64,000 nt of DNA from Erwinia sp. OLFS4 (GCF_002752165.1 NZ_MOMB01000009.1:1-64000), one strand, 5' to 3'. Counted from the stretch's first letter, positions 48,963-58,215 are shown. Notes: a model not told the origin generated them from the letters alone. Numbers and translations: made by a program.

Positions 48963-49883
48963 CTATTCTGCCATGATCCGCTTTAACCACAGGCGGTAAG
49001 CCGCAGGCCAGGCCACCGTTGCTGTCCCGGCTTTTCCCAGTGCGAAACCGTGGCCACCATTACGATACAAGTGCAGCTCGACCGGTACCTGTGCCCGCTG
49101 ACAGGCTTCCGCCATGACAATACTGTTATGCGGACTGGCAAGGGTATCGTCCTCCGCCTGTACCAGAAAAACCGGCGGTGTCGCCGGCGTAACATGGCGT
49201 TGTACAGACCAGCGTGCATTTTGTTGGTCGCTGGCCTGCGGCCCTACCAGCATTCGATGGGTGGAAGTATGGCTCCACGGCCGTTCTAAGGTCACCACCG
49301 GATAGATCAGCGCAGCGCCATCAACACTGACGCTGGTGTCATCAAGCGCGTCCTGTGGCGGATAATCGCCGAGCCCATTAGCGGTAATGGCCATTCCCAT
49401 CAGATGACCACCGGCTGAAAAACCCAGTACGCTTAGCCGCTTTTCACGGCTGGCGATAACCCTGAGTGCACGTCTGGCATCCTGTAATGCCACACTGGCA
49501 CCGTCATGCCAACCCTCGCCGGGCAAACGATAGCAGAGAATATATGCATTGTAGCCTTGTTGCTGCAGCCAGCAGGCTGCCGGCCAGGCTTCACGCGCCA
49601 GGCTAATTCGTTTATAGCCGCCGCCGGCGGCAATCAACACCGCTTTACCGTCAGCACCACTGGCAGGGAGCAGCGTTAACCCGGGGCGGGCTATATGGGA
49701 TAATGCCCCTGTGGAGGAATAACGGGCAGCACCAACAGGGCCGCCGCCGCCCGGCGGCAGACCCGGCCAGAGCGGTATATCAATCCCTGCTGCTTGATGC
49801 GGCGCAATGGCGGCATAACCGTCGGCGAATATCAATGACAACCCGCTGGCAAAAGTAGCCCGAATAAACTGGCGTCGCTGCAT
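48963..49883 (-). CDS. Exported alpha/beta hydrolase, probable esterase with Tat-like signal
   Basis: The 306-residue protein starts MQRRQFIRATFASGLSLIFA, a twin-arginine-type signal, so it is probably sent folded to the periplasm. The alpha/beta hydrolase core has the nucleophile elbow GFSAGG, an oxyanion region AAGGGYKRISL, the acid in VQAEDDTLASPHNS and the histidine in GGHGFALG, like BD-FAE and acetyl-xylan/carbohydrate esterases. A deacetylase or esterase role is inferred; the substrate is unknown. ATG 49883 follows GGGGG; another ATG is directly upstream. The gene has no counterpart at this site in E. coli K-12 and is probably a lineage-specific insertion between sdsR and yebY. Confidence 0.82.
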   Translation of the reverse strand: MQRRQFIRATFASGLSLIFADGYAAIAPHQAAGIDIPLWPGLPPGGGGPVGAARYSSTGALSHIARPGLTLLPASGADGKAVLIAAGGGYKRISLAREAWPAACWLQQQGYNAYILCYRLPGEGWHDGASVALQDARRALRVIASREKRLSVLGFSAGGHLMGMAITANGLGDYPPQDALDDTSVSVDGAALIYPVVTLERPWSHTSTHRMLVGPQASDQQNARWSVQRHVTPATPPVFLVQAEDDTLASPHNSIVMAEACQRAQVPVELHLYRNGGHGFALGKAGTATVAWPAAYRLWLKRIMAE

Positions 49884-49948
49884 CATTCCCCCGGCTAAAG
49901 TGGACAGTCTGCTGCAGAAAAATGAAAAAAAAGAGAGAGCCGGCAACG

Positions 49949-50296
49949 TTATTTTACACAGAGCCGTTGTGCACGTTCGATAAAAGGTTGCAGATCCTTT
50001 TTCTGGCCGGGATTGGCCGGATCATCAAGCTGAATAACAGAAATAGGTTTTGCCTGAACCTGACCGGCTTTCATCATTGCTTCTGCTTTATCATTCAGCG
50101 GATATTCCAGCAGTGTACTGGGATTAATCGCAAACAATGCGCCCCCTTTTTCACAACTGAGCATGACTTCTTCCCGGTTAAATGCCCACTTATCTTTCCC
50201 TATTTCAAACCGGCTGACGGTTACAATCTGTGACGCGGCCAGGGCGCTGTGACAAAAACCCGTCAACAGCAGAATCGTGCACCATTTTTTCATCAT
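49949..50296 (-). CDS. yebY: DUF2511 periplasmic protein YebY
   Basis: This 115-residue secreted protein has the signal peptide MMKKWCTILLLTGFCHSALAA and the conserved mature region QIVTVSRFEIGKDKWAFNREEVMLSC, NPSTLLEYPLND and PISVIQLDDPANPGQ, with two cysteines (LSCEKG and RLCVK). The function is unknown. It lies 40 bases downstream of yebZ, the same order as E. coli, where it is part of a copper-related yobA-yebZ-yebY group. Confidence 0.9.
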   Translation of the reverse strand: MMKKWCTILLLTGFCHSALAASQIVTVSRFEIGKDKWAFNREEVMLSCEKGGALFAINPSTLLEYPLNDKAEAMMKAGQVQAKPISVIQLDDPANPGQKKDLQPFIERAQRLCVK

Positions 50297-50336
50297 TAAC
50301 CTCTTTAAGACAAACTATGCGCCTGCAGGTTACCCG

Positions 50337-51224
50337 CTAACCTGGTGGCAATGTTGCAAAAATCGCCACCAGCATCAGCACGCTGGCCGCCAGCAGCAGT
50401 TCAAGCAAAGTCACCATCACAAAATATCGTTGAACCCGGCTGGCTACCCGGCCAAAACGGGGTACCAGCCAGTAACGGTTGTACACAGCAAGTGCCACCA
50501 TCAGCAAGACCAGCAATATTTTTACTGCCAGCAGCTGACTGTAGCGCTGAAAATGCCATAACGGCCAGTCAAGCAACAGCCAGCCATCAATAATGCCACT
50601 GAGCAGTACCAGTGCCACCGCCAGATGTCCATATAACGAAAAACGCATCAGGGTGCTTATCGCTTCGGCCGGCATCCGCTGGCGCCGGCTTGCCAGCATA
50701 ATCATCACCAGCGGCACCAACCCGCCACTCCAGAATGCAGCAGCCGTAAGATGCACACACTGGTTTATTCGCTGTAGTGTACCGGCCACCCCATCATACA
50801 TTGCAGCATGCCCTACCAGCGCCAGACCACACAGCTGTGCAAGCGCGGTCACTAAAGCCATATTGCGCCCTGCCTGGCGCGGAATAAATAGCGCGGCAAC
50901 GCTCAGCAACGGCAGCCAGAGTTGCAGATGCCACATGCGGCCAAAGGCAGTAGTAAACACCGCCTGCCAGACACTGACATGCAGGATATCCTGCCAGCCA
51001 TCGCCCATCAGCCCCACCTGAATCGCCAGTAACAGCCAGGCGGAAATACCACACCCCAGCGCGCTAAACAGCGTAAGCGGTGACAGGCGCCGGCATAGCT
51101 CGCTACGCCAGCTAGCGGGTGCCAGCAGCGCGCTGTAAAAACAGCAACCCGTATAGATGAACAACAGTGTAAAATGCGTCCAGCGGCTGAACAGATAAAT
51201 AATATCCAGTGACATAATGTCCAT
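50337..51224 (-). CDS. yebZ: CopD-family membrane protein YebZ
   Basis: This integral membrane protein of about 295 residues and eight helices belongs to the CopD/PcoD copper-import family. Conserved features are SRWTHFTLLFIYTG near the start, the helix with GHAAMYDG and NQCVHLTAAAFWSGGLVPL, and C-terminal NRYWLVPR. Candidate starts are ATG 51224 or 51215 (MSLDIIYL). Its usual partner copC (yobA) is missing upstream; a possible scrap of it overlaps the start. Confidence 0.88.
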   Translation of the reverse strand: MDIMSLDIIYLFSRWTHFTLLFIYTGCCFYSALLAPASWRSELCRRLSPLTLFSALGCGISAWLLLAIQVGLMGDGWQDILHVSVWQAVFTTAFGRMWHLQLWLPLLSVAALFIPRQAGRNMALVTALAQLCGLALVGHAAMYDGVAGTLQRINQCVHLTAAAFWSGGLVPLVMIMLASRRQRMPAEAISTLMRFSLYGHLAVALVLLSGIIDGWLLLDWPLWHFQRYSQLLAVKILLVLLMVALAVYNRYWLVPRFGRVASRVQRYFVMVTLLELLLAASVLMLVAIFATLPPG

Positions 51225-51385
51225 GATTTGGTTTGTGGTGGCTTGCTGCAGACAAGTCAAAACCCGGCGTCAGCATACTCTGCCTCTCCTGAGGTGTCGA
51301 GCCGCACACCGCTGACGCGTTCTTAGGGGGACTTGCCAGTCAGCGATGACTAAGGTACTTTCTGCTCAGCTAACAGGAGAGAGAG

Positions 51386-51616
51386 ATGTCTTACAATCTG
51401 GCAGTGCTGAATCAGCAGGATAAGGACCGGATCAATACCGATCTTGCCGCCGCTGGCGTCGCATATAAAGAGCGCTATAATATGCCGGTTGTGGCTGAAC
51501 TGGTTGAAAAAGAACAGCCTGAAGCGTTACGTGCCTGGTTTCGTGAACGTCTGCAACATCATCGTCAGACATCACTGACTCTGAGCCGGTTACCCTGGGA
51601 ACCTAAGCAAAAATAA
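51386..51616 (+). CDS. holE: DNA polymerase III theta subunit
   Basis: This is the small subunit of the pol III core that stabilises the epsilon proofreading subunit. It has 76 residues, starts [20 protein letters not shown], and contains the conserved block [31 protein letters not shown] precedes the ATG. It is the E. coli neighbour of yobB and exoX. Confidence 0.95.
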   Translation: MSYNLAVLNQQDKDRINTDLAAAGVAYKERYNMPVVAELVEKEQPEALRAWFRERLQHHRQTSLTLSRLPWEPKQK

Positions 51617-51695
51617 GCATTGTTAACATTTTTGTTGTTTTCTTTTGTCGCCTGGTTTCAGATAGCTTGCTGAAATATCACTATCGGGAGTGATC

Positions 51696-52454
51696 ATGTC
51701 TTTCTGGCGTATTGCAGCTGCTCAATCCGGTTCAAAATCTGGCGATACTGAATGGAACATCGCCCACCACCTGGCTTTTATTACTCAGGCAGCAGCGTTA
51801 AACGTCGATCTGCTGCTGTTTCCGGAGCTGTCTCTGACCGGCTACGATCTGGCGCATGCCAGCCATCAGGCTCTGGATATTGACGATCCACGTCTGAGTG
51901 CTTTCAGTGAAGCAGCCCATCAGCATCAGATGAGTATCATCATCGGGCTGCCGCTGCTGCACGAAGGCAAACCGCGTTTAGCCGCCCTGGCATTTTTACC
52001 GGAAGGCACCCGCATCGCCTATGCTAAGCGCAAGCTGCATGGCGATGAAAGCCGATTTTTCACTCCAGGGGATGGCCTGCCGTTATTTGGCTACGATCAT
52101 CGTTATGTCACACTGGCGGTTTGTGCCGATATTACCGTTGAAGACTATGCACGCGACGCCGCACAGCGCGGGGCTAATCTCTACGCTGCCAGCGTGCTGG
52201 TAAGCAAATCCGGCTATGATGTTGATACCGGTTATCTGCAGCGCTGGGCACAGAATTTCAATATGGCAGTGCTGATGGCGAATCACGCTTTTGCCACCGG
52301 CGGATTAGCCAGCGCCGGTAAAAGTGCGTTCTGGGATCAGCATGGTAAACAGATCGTTGTGGGTGCTGAAGGTGAGCAGCTGGTGATCGCTGAACGCGAT
52401 CAGGGTCACTGGCGCGGAAATAGCATTGCGTTCATTGCTCCGGCGGTATTATAA
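51696..52454 (+). CDS. yobB: Carbon-nitrogen hydrolase (nitrilase superfamily) YobB
   Basis: The 252-residue amidase/nitrilase-fold enzyme shows the catalytic triad regions: Glu in LLLFPELSLTGYDL, Lys in IAYAKRKLHGDE and Cys in TLAVCADITVEDYARDAAQRGA. The substrate is unknown. ATG 51696 is used, with GGGAG upstream; a GTG lies two codons before. The gene stops one base before the exoX start, so the two are coupled. Confidence 0.87.
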   Translation: MSFWRIAAAQSGSKSGDTEWNIAHHLAFITQAAALNVDLLLFPELSLTGYDLAHASHQALDIDDPRLSAFSEAAHQHQMSIIIGLPLLHEGKPRLAALAFLPEGTRIAYAKRKLHGDESRFFTPGDGLPLFGYDHRYVTLAVCADITVEDYARDAAQRGANLYAASVLVSKSGYDVDTGYLQRWAQNFNMAVLMANHAFATGGLASAGKSAFWDQHGKQIVVGAEGEQLVIAERDQGHWRGNSIAFIAPAVL

Positions 52455-52455
52455 G

Positions 52456-53139
52456 GTGTCAGAACCAACACGCTTTCGCGTCATAGATACTGAAACCTGC
52501 GGCCTTGATGGCGGCGTGGTTGAGATTGCTTCCGTTGATGTGGTTGCAGGGGAAATCGTTAATCCAATGAGCGACCTGGTGCAGCCCGATCGACCAATTG
52601 GTCGCCAGGCCATGGCTATTCATCGCATTACCCCGGCCATGGTCAGGGGTATGCCGCCGGTTGAAGAGGTGATCCCGCGTTATCAGGGCTGCCAGTGGTA
52701 CGTCGCCCATAACGCCAGCTTTGATCAACGCGTACTGCCTGCAATGACAGGCAACTGGCTGTGTACCATGAAACTGGCCCGTCAGCTTTGGCCTGGTCGT
52801 AAATATGGCAACCAGGCGCTGAAGGACTCGCTGCAGCTGGACGTCACGCCGCCCGACCACCTTCACGCTCACCGTGCACTGTACGATTGTTACGTTACCG
52901 CAGCACTATTATTGCGCATTATGCAGGAATCCGGCTGGGACGCGCCGACGATGGCAGCACGAATAGCGCCCCGCAGTGAACAGCAAGGCGTGTTACCCTT
53001 TGGTAAATATCGTGGTCAATCCATCACCGAGGTCGCACAAAAAAATCCGGCATATTTACGCTGGATGCTGGAAAATATCCGTGACTTAAAGCCAGCCTTA
53101 CGACAAGCGGTGATTGACGCGCTGCAGCCGGTATCCTGA
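52456..53139 (+). CDS. exoX: Exodeoxyribonuclease X
   Basis: This DEDDh 3'-5' exonuclease takes part in methyl-directed mismatch repair and UV repair. The 227 residues show Exo I RVIDTETCGLDGGVVEIASV, Exo II VAHNASFDQRVLP, and Exo III HAHRALYDCYVTAALLL, plus a C-terminal DUF3820-type segment FGKYRGQSITEVAQKNPAYLRWML. The start is taken as GTG 52456, one base after the yobB stop; homologues begin near RFRVID, so the extra seven residues are tolerable. Confidence 0.93.
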   Translation: MSEPTRFRVIDTETCGLDGGVVEIASVDVVAGEIVNPMSDLVQPDRPIGRQAMAIHRITPAMVRGMPPVEEVIPRYQGCQWYVAHNASFDQRVLPAMTGNWLCTMKLARQLWPGRKYGNQALKDSLQLDVTPPDHLHAHRALYDCYVTAALLLRIMQESGWDAPTMAARIAPRSEQQGVLPFGKYRGQSITEVAQKNPAYLRWMLENIRDLKPALRQAVIDALQPVS

Positions 53140-53232
53140 ACACCGCTCCGGAAAAGGATACCGCAGATAGCCGCCGTTCACTGGCATCATAACCGTTAAC
53201 CATAACCGTTAACAATGACGCTGCCCCATTGT

Positions 53233-53556
53233 TCAGGCGGCATCCACCGCCCGGATCAGCGCGTGCTTTTCAATATTGCGCCCTTCTTCGTCACTCGATG
53301 TCTGTTGCCCTGTTGTCGTTTCAGGTAATTTACTGGTACGCAGGATATGTGAAACCGTTTCTTTGTGCATCGCAAAATGCAGGCCAATGGCTTCACGCTG
53401 GCTGTCATCCAGCACCAGGTCACCGGCCCGCAGCCAGTCGGCAAAGGCGTCTGCCATATCCAGCATTCTGTCATGCGCATCCGCTGCCTTTTTACTGGTA
53501 AATGTCATTTTTTCCTCACCATTGCGTTTTACTACATAGATCATTTCAACTGCCAT
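53233..53556 (-). CDS. yebG: DNA damage-inducible protein YebG
   Basis: This SOS-induced protein of unknown biochemical role has 107 residues. It starts MAVEMIYVVKRNGEEKMTFT, contains the conserved SKKAADAHDRMLDMADAFADWL, and has a longer C-terminus than the 96-residue E. coli protein. AGGAGGTG lies 5 bases before ATG 53556, and a perfect LexA box lies 15-34 bases upstream. Confidence 0.93.
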   Translation of the reverse strand: MAVEMIYVVKRNGEEKMTFTSKKAADAHDRMLDMADAFADWLRAGDLVLDDSQREAIGLHFAMHKETVSHILRTSKLPETTTGQQTSSDEEGRNIEKHALIRAVDAA

Positions 53557-53570
53557 TGCGCACCTCCTGA

Positions 53571-53590
53571 TACTGTATTTATATACAGTA
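53571..53590. promoter_or_regulatory. LexA box of yebG
   Basis: TACTGTATTTATATACAGTA is a perfect palindromic SOS operator (CTGT-N8-ACAG with flanking TA). It lies directly upstream of yebG; purT faces the other way 100 bases further on. Confidence 0.96.
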
Positions 53591-53634
53591 TATAACACTC
53601 TTTCCGCGCTGGCAAACGGTCAAATCAGATGCCA

Positions 53635-53650
53635 GCGCAAACGTTTTCGT
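53635..53650 (+). promoter_or_regulatory. PurR box of purT
   Basis: GCGCAAACGTTTTCGT matches the PurR consensus ACGCAAACGTTTTCGT at 15 of 16 positions. A -10 element TATACT follows at 53652-53657, so bound PurR would block the purT promoter. Confidence 0.9.
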
Positions 53651-53690
53651 TTATACTGCGCGCGTTTTTACTCATACAGGATTCTGCATA

Positions 53691-54869
53691 ATGATCACGC
53701 TTGGCACTGCCCTGTGCCCCGCCGCCACGCGGGTAATGTTATTAGGCTCTGGTGAACTTGGAAAAGAAGTCGCCATCGAATGTCAGCGTCTGGGGGTGGA
53801 AGTCATAGCCGTCGACCGCTATGCCAATGCGCCGGCCATGCAGGTGGCCCACCGCAGTCACGTGATTAATATGCTTGACCCACTGGCACTGCAAGCGCTG
53901 ATAGCGGAAGAAAAACCCGATTATGTCGTGCCGGAAATTGAAGCCATTGCCACCGCAGTGCTGGTGACTCTTGAAAAGCAGGGGCAGCGCGTAGTGCCCT
54001 GTGCTCAGGCGGCGCAACTGACGATGAATCGCGAGGGAATTCGCCGGCTGGCCGCCGAAACCCTGGGTTTACCCACTTCGCCATATCGCTTTGCTGACAA
54101 CCAGCAAGCCTTTGTTCAGGCCGCTAATGAAATTGGCTTTCCCTGTATTGTCAAACCAGTGATGAGTTCATCAGGCAAAGGACAAAGCTTTATAGCCAGT
54201 GAGGCTGACCTTGATAACGCCTGGCAATATGCGCAGCAGGGTGGACGTGCCGGTGCCGGCCGGGTGATTGTTGAAGGCGTTATCCGCTTTGATTTTGAAA
54301 TTACTCTGCTAACCGTCAGTGCGGTGGATGGCATTCATTATTGTCAACCGGTGGGGCATCGCCAGCAAAATGGCGATTACCGTGAATCCTGGCAGCCCCA
54401 GCAGATGAGCCAGCTGGCACAGCAACGGGCGCAACAGATAGCAGAGAAAGTCGTGCGTGCGCTGGGCGGCTACGGTCTGTTTGGCGTCGAACTGTTTATA
54501 TGTGGTGATGATGTATTTTTCAGCGAAGTTTCGCCACGTCCGCATGATACCGGCATGGTGACGCTTATCTCGCAGGATCTGTCAGAATTCGCGCTGCATG
54601 TACGCGCCTTTCTCGGCTTGCCTGTTGGCGAAATTCGCCAGTTCGGTCCGGCCGCCTCAGCGGTAATTTTACCGCAGCTCACCAGCCACAACGTTACCTT
54701 CAGTAACCTTGCGGCGGCACTGGGCAGCGGCCTTCAGCTGCGGTTGTTCGGCAAACCGCAAATTGACGGGCAGCGTCGTCTCGGCGTCGCGCTGGCAACG
54801 GGTCACACGGTTGAGGAAGCCATCAGTCGTGCGGTAACCTGTGCCAGCGGCGTGATTGTCAGCGGCTAA
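53691..54869 (+). CDS. purT: Formate-dependent phosphoribosylglycinamide formyltransferase
   Basis: This ATP-grasp enzyme forms formyl-GAR from GAR, formate and ATP in purine synthesis. The 392 residues start with the N-terminal pre-ATP-grasp fold ([22 protein letters not shown]). ATP-grasp features include [20 protein letters not shown] and [20 protein letters not shown]. It is controlled by the PurR box at 53635-53650. It converges with eda. Confidence 0.97.
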   Translation: MITLGTALCPAATRVMLLGSGELGKEVAIECQRLGVEVIAVDRYANAPAMQVAHRSHVINMLDPLALQALIAEEKPDYVVPEIEAIATAVLVTLEKQGQRVVPCAQAAQLTMNREGIRRLAAETLGLPTSPYRFADNQQAFVQAANEIGFPCIVKPVMSSSGKGQSFIASEADLDNAWQYAQQGGRAGAGRVIVEGVIRFDFEITLLTVSAVDGIHYCQPVGHRQQNGDYRESWQPQQMSQLAQQRAQQIAEKVVRALGGYGLFGVELFICGDDVFFSEVSPRPHDTGMVTLISQDLSEFALHVRAFLGLPVGEIRQFGPAASAVILPQLTSHNVTFSNLAAALGSGLQLRLFGKPQIDGQRRLGVALATGHTVEEAISRAVTCASGVIVSG

Positions 54870-54901
54870 GCCTTAATACTGCGCTGGCCGCTGACGGTCA
54901 G

Positions 54902-55543
54902 TCAGCCGTGCAAGGTGGCCAGCGCTTCCCTGGCCAGACGGGTAATCCGTGCGTAGTCACCGCTTTCCAGCGCGGCGGCCGGCACCAGCCAGCTACCCCC
55001 AATACAATGCACGCTGTTTAGTGCCAGATAATCACGGTAATTCTCCACGGTGATGCCGCCGGTAGGACAGAATCGCACCTGTGGAAAAGGCCCGGCAATC
55101 GCCTGTAAGGCTTTTACCCCACCATTGGCCTCTGCCGGGAAAAATTTGAATTCACCCAGACCATATTCCAGCCCCAGCATCAGTTCAGAGACGGTACTGA
55201 TGCCGGGGATTAGCGGCACAGAACCCGCTGTAGCCGCCTTCAGAAGATTTTCACTGATACCCGGACTGATCATAAACTGCACCCCGGCGCGGGTGACCTC
55301 CTGCAACTGCTGGACATTGATCACCGTGCCGGCCCCCACAATGGCATCCGGCACCGCTTTAATAATCGCCTTAATGGCTTCCAGCGCACAGGGTGTGCGC
55401 AGCGTCACCTCCAGTACCCTGATACCTCCTGCCACCAGTGCCTGTGCCATCGGCACGGCATGCTCCAGTTTGTTCACCACAATCACCGGTACAACCGGGC
55501 CGGTGGTAAGAATCTTTTCAGCGCTGTTATTCCAGTTTTTCAT
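54902..55543 (-). CDS. eda: KDPG/KHG aldolase
   Basis: The enzyme cleaves 2-keto-3-deoxy-6-phosphogluconate to pyruvate and glyceraldehyde-3-phosphate, in the Entner-Doudoroff and hexuronate pathways. The 213 residues contain [31 protein letters not shown], the Schiff-base lysine in [11 protein letters not shown] and [22 protein letters not shown] lies 9 bases before ATG 55543. In E. coli edd lies directly upstream; here it is missing and a KdgR box occupies the space instead. Confidence 0.95.
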   Translation of the reverse strand: MKNWNNSAEKILTTGPVVPVIVVNKLEHAVPMAQALVAGGIRVLEVTLRTPCALEAIKAIIKAVPDAIVGAGTVINVQQLQEVTRAGVQFMISPGISENLLKAATAGSVPLIPGISTVSELMLGLEYGLGEFKFFPAEANGGVKALQAIAGPFPQVRFCPTGGITVENYRDYLALNSVHCIGGSWLVPAAALESGDYARITRLAREALATLHG

Positions 55544-55651
55544 TCTGTCGGACTCCTGACGCCATTCAAATTCTGTGGCGCGGATGAAACGCAAACGAAG
55601 GTTTACCTTAACGTAGTATCCGACCACCGGTCTACAAGAAAAGATGAATTT

Positions 55652-55666
55652 TAAAACAGGGTTTCA
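55652..55666 (-). promoter_or_regulatory. Candidate KdgR operator upstream of eda
   Basis: On the minus strand TGAAACCCTGTTTTA differs at 3 of 15 positions from a typical KdgR box TGAAACATTGTTTCA and is embedded in a wider AAAA/TTTT palindrome. It lies about 110 bases before the eda start. KdgR is encoded in this window and controls eda in E. coli and pectolytic relatives. Confidence 0.6.
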
Positions 55667-55757
55667 AAAATTACGCTGAGGGGGATTTAGCAACCGGCTG
55701 GCGCGTATTTTAACGGTCGCCATCACGGCTATAACCGGATAATACCGACATCATAAC

Positions 55758-55798
55758 AACCGCCAACTGTACACCATGCAGGTGAACAGCTGGCGGTT
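55758..55798. repeat. Long inverted repeat downstream of zwf
   Basis: The arms AACCGCCAACTGT and ACAGCTGGCGGTT pair with a single mismatch, and the loop contains a further CACC/GGTG stem. It lies about 70 bases after the zwf stop, with no T-tract. It may protect or end the zwf transcript; edd occupies this interval in E. coli. Confidence 0.55.
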
Positions 55799-55866
55799 CA
55801 GCGCCTGAAAGCGCCTTATTCTGCAGGTCGCGATCGCAGCGCTAGCGGCAGGTGTCAGTCAACGGC

Positions 55867-57342
55867 TTATTCAAACTCGTTCCAGGAACGACCGTCACGG
55901 GTAATCATTGCCACTGAAGCAACCGGTCCCCAGGTCCCTGCCTGATAAGGTTTCGGTGATTCCTTATCCGCCGACCAAGCGTCGATAATGGAATCCACCC
56001 ATTTCCAGGCGGCTTCTACTTCGTCACGACGAACAAACAGCGCCTGAATACCCCGCATCGCTTCCAGCAGCAGACGCTCATAAGCATCGGCCAGATGTGA
56101 CTGATTAAAGGTTTCTGAATAGCTGAGGTCGAGCTTTGTTGTTTGCAGATTATGTTTATGATCTAACCCGGGCACCTTATTGAGGATTTCAATATCCACC
56201 CCCTCGTCTGGCTGCAGGCGGATGGTTAATTTGTTCTGTGGCAGTTCCTGCCAGGATTCTTTAAACAGGTTCATTTCCGGGTTCTTGAAATAAACCACTA
56301 CCTCAGAGCATTTGGTGGGTAAGCGCTTGCCGGTACGCAGATAAAACGGCACGCCGGCCCAACGCCAGTTGTCGATATCCACTCTTATAGCCACGAAGGT
56401 CTCGGTATTGCTATGTTTATTTGCCCCCTCTTCTTCCAGATATCCCGGTACCTTTTTACCCTGCACGAAGCCTGCGGTATACTGACCGCGAACGGTTTTT
56501 TCCCGCACATTGGCATGATCAATCATACGCAGTGACCGCAGCACCCGCACTTTTTCATCACGGATGCTATCAGCACTTAAATCCGCCGGTGGCGACATGG
56601 CAATCATGGTCAGCACCTGCAACAGGTGATTCTGGATCATATCGCGCATCTGGCCTGCTTTATCGAAATAGCCCCAGCGACCTTCTATTCCCACCTCTTC
56701 GGCTACGGTTATCTGCACGTGATCGATGGTGCGATTGTCCCAGTTATTGGCAAACAGTGAATTGGCGAAACGCAGCGCCAGCAGGTTAAGCACCGTTTCT
56801 TTACCCAGATAATGGTCAATGCGGAATACCTGACTTTCATCAAAGTACTCCCCAACCTGGTTATTAATTTCCTGGGAGGTTTCAAGCGAGGTACCCAGCG
56901 GTTTTTCCATTACTACCCGCGCCGGATGGGCATTAAGCTTTGCCTGCCCTAACCCTTTACAGATTGCGCCAAAAGTACCTGGCGGCATAGCAAAATAATT
57001 AATGGTGACGCGTTTTTTTTGATCCAGCATTTTGCCAAGACGCGTAAAGTGACTGGTATCGTCGACATCAAGGTTACAAAAATCAAGACGTTTACTGAGC
57101 CGGTCCCAGAGCGCTTCGTCAATCTTTTCTTTCATAAAAGTTTCAAGCGCTTCACGGACGACTTTGGTATAGGCGGCTTTGTCCCAGTCGGCGCGACCGA
57201 CACCGATAATGCGAGAGTCTTCATTGATCTGACCGGCTTTTTCCAGCTGATACAGTGAAGGCAACAGTTTACGGCGTGCCAAATCACCTTTGGCACCAAA
57301 AATCACCAAATCGCACGCCTGAGCTGTTTGTGTTAGCGCCAT
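55867..57342 (-). CDS. zwf: Glucose-6-phosphate 1-dehydrogenase
   Basis: This is the first enzyme of the oxidative pentose phosphate pathway, making NADPH. The 491 residues show the NADP site [20 protein letters not shown], the active-site motif [10 protein letters not shown], and [11 protein letters not shown]. In E. coli zwf is followed by edd-eda and is repressed by the adjacent HexR; here edd is absent and hexR is only a remnant. ATG 57342 has GAGGAGAATG directly before it. Confidence 0.96.
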   Translation of the reverse strand: MALTQTAQACDLVIFGAKGDLARRKLLPSLYQLEKAGQINEDSRIIGVGRADWDKAAYTKVVREALETFMKEKIDEALWDRLSKRLDFCNLDVDDTSHFTRLGKMLDQKKRVTINYFAMPPGTFGAICKGLGQAKLNAHPARVVMEKPLGTSLETSQEINNQVGEYFDESQVFRIDHYLGKETVLNLLALRFANSLFANNWDNRTIDHVQITVAEEVGIEGRWGYFDKAGQMRDMIQNHLLQVLTMIAMSPPADLSADSIRDEKVRVLRSLRMIDHANVREKTVRGQYTAGFVQGKKVPGYLEEEGANKHSNTETFVAIRVDIDNWRWAGVPFYLRTGKRLPTKCSEVVVYFKNPEMNLFKESWQELPQNKLTIRLQPDEGVDIEILNKVPGLDHKHNLQTTKLDLSYSETFNQSHLADAYERLLLEAMRGIQALFVRRDEVEAAWKWVDSIIDAWSADKESPKPYQAGTWGPVASVAMITRDGRSWNEFE

Positions 57343-57977
57343 TTCATTCTCCTCGTTGCAGGATTGCCTGACTGGATTAATCCATCACGGGTCAGGCACT
57401 TAATCTCATTTTTCTGGCTACACTGTACTTCGTTTGACTATGGCAGGTAAACCTGACAGCGCTTATCCCGCACAATGTAGCAACAGGTTTTTAAATTTAA
57501 CCCGTTGGCCTGACCAGCCAGCCCAGGGTCTGCTGTGGTTTTCCCATCGCTGCCTGCTGTCTGTGATTAAACTGAGCGCCACGCTGACGCCTAAGCTGCC
57601 GTACGGACTTTTTCTGCTGCATAGTGGCTATCATTACCTGAAACCACCGTGGATTTCAGCCTATAGCTGCCATTGCCGGCATGTATAAATAACCCAGACA
57701 GACGCCACTTCAGGTTAACCCGCGCCATTGCTAAATAACTGGAAACAAGCCAGACCATACGGCGCCCGCCACAGGCTATTCCCCCTGAGTTACATGGCGT
57801 GCCGGCCGCCGCTGTCAGAAATTTTTTTTTGCCGCAATATTCCGGTTTTCCCTTGTAATGATATTGTATGCAGCACATGACCGGGCTTGCGGAACATGCT
57901 CCCCCTGATTCGCGCTCTTCAGCCCCATGGCCAAAATGCCGGCAGCCCTGACCGGTTGTTGCCCGGCGCTGGATAAG
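57343..57977. other. Gene-free region upstream of zwf (former hexR locus)
   Basis: These 635 bases hold no convincing gene on either strand. They correspond to the zwf promoter region and to the part of hexR that has been lost. Scattered similarity to hexR may begin near 57890 but becomes readable only from about 57978. I saw no clear HexR-type operator. Confidence 0.5.
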
Positions 57978-58098
57978 CGCATTTACTTTACGCGGCGGGG
58001 AAAAAAAACGTCAGAATCTGAAGCGGGTCAAAGAAGCCTGGCGCAAATCGCGATTTGATAATACCCGAACTGTTCTTCCCCGATTGAACATCGGTTGA
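57978..58098 (+). pseudogene. hexR: Remnant of hexR (RpiR-family regulator), 3' end only
   Basis: The DNA encodes IYFTRRG from 57981 and then, in a different frame from 58015, NLKRVKEAWRKSRFDN, ending at TGA 58096-58098. E. coli HexR ends FTLRRGAKFRDNLKRVKEAL-KESRFDKQLLN, so the match covers the last 40 or so residues, with a frame change at the A-run 58001-58008. The amino-terminal helix-turn-helix and sugar-binding domain are gone. The position between divergent zwf and pykA is that of hexR in E. coli. The product cannot act as a repressor. Confidence 0.8.
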
Positions 58099-58215
58099 GT
58101 ATTTTTTATTCATCTCACCAGGAGATTTGGGAACATTTGTCACTAATCATATAACATAGGTTTCTCATACCGACTGCTCCAGCCACATTACTACTACCAG
58201 ATAACGGAGTTATGC

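Noticed and set aside
57434-57688. 84-codon open frame in the zwf upstream region
   Set aside because: It has no resemblance to HexR or any other family, no ribosome site, and atypical composition. It is probably chance in non-coding DNA.
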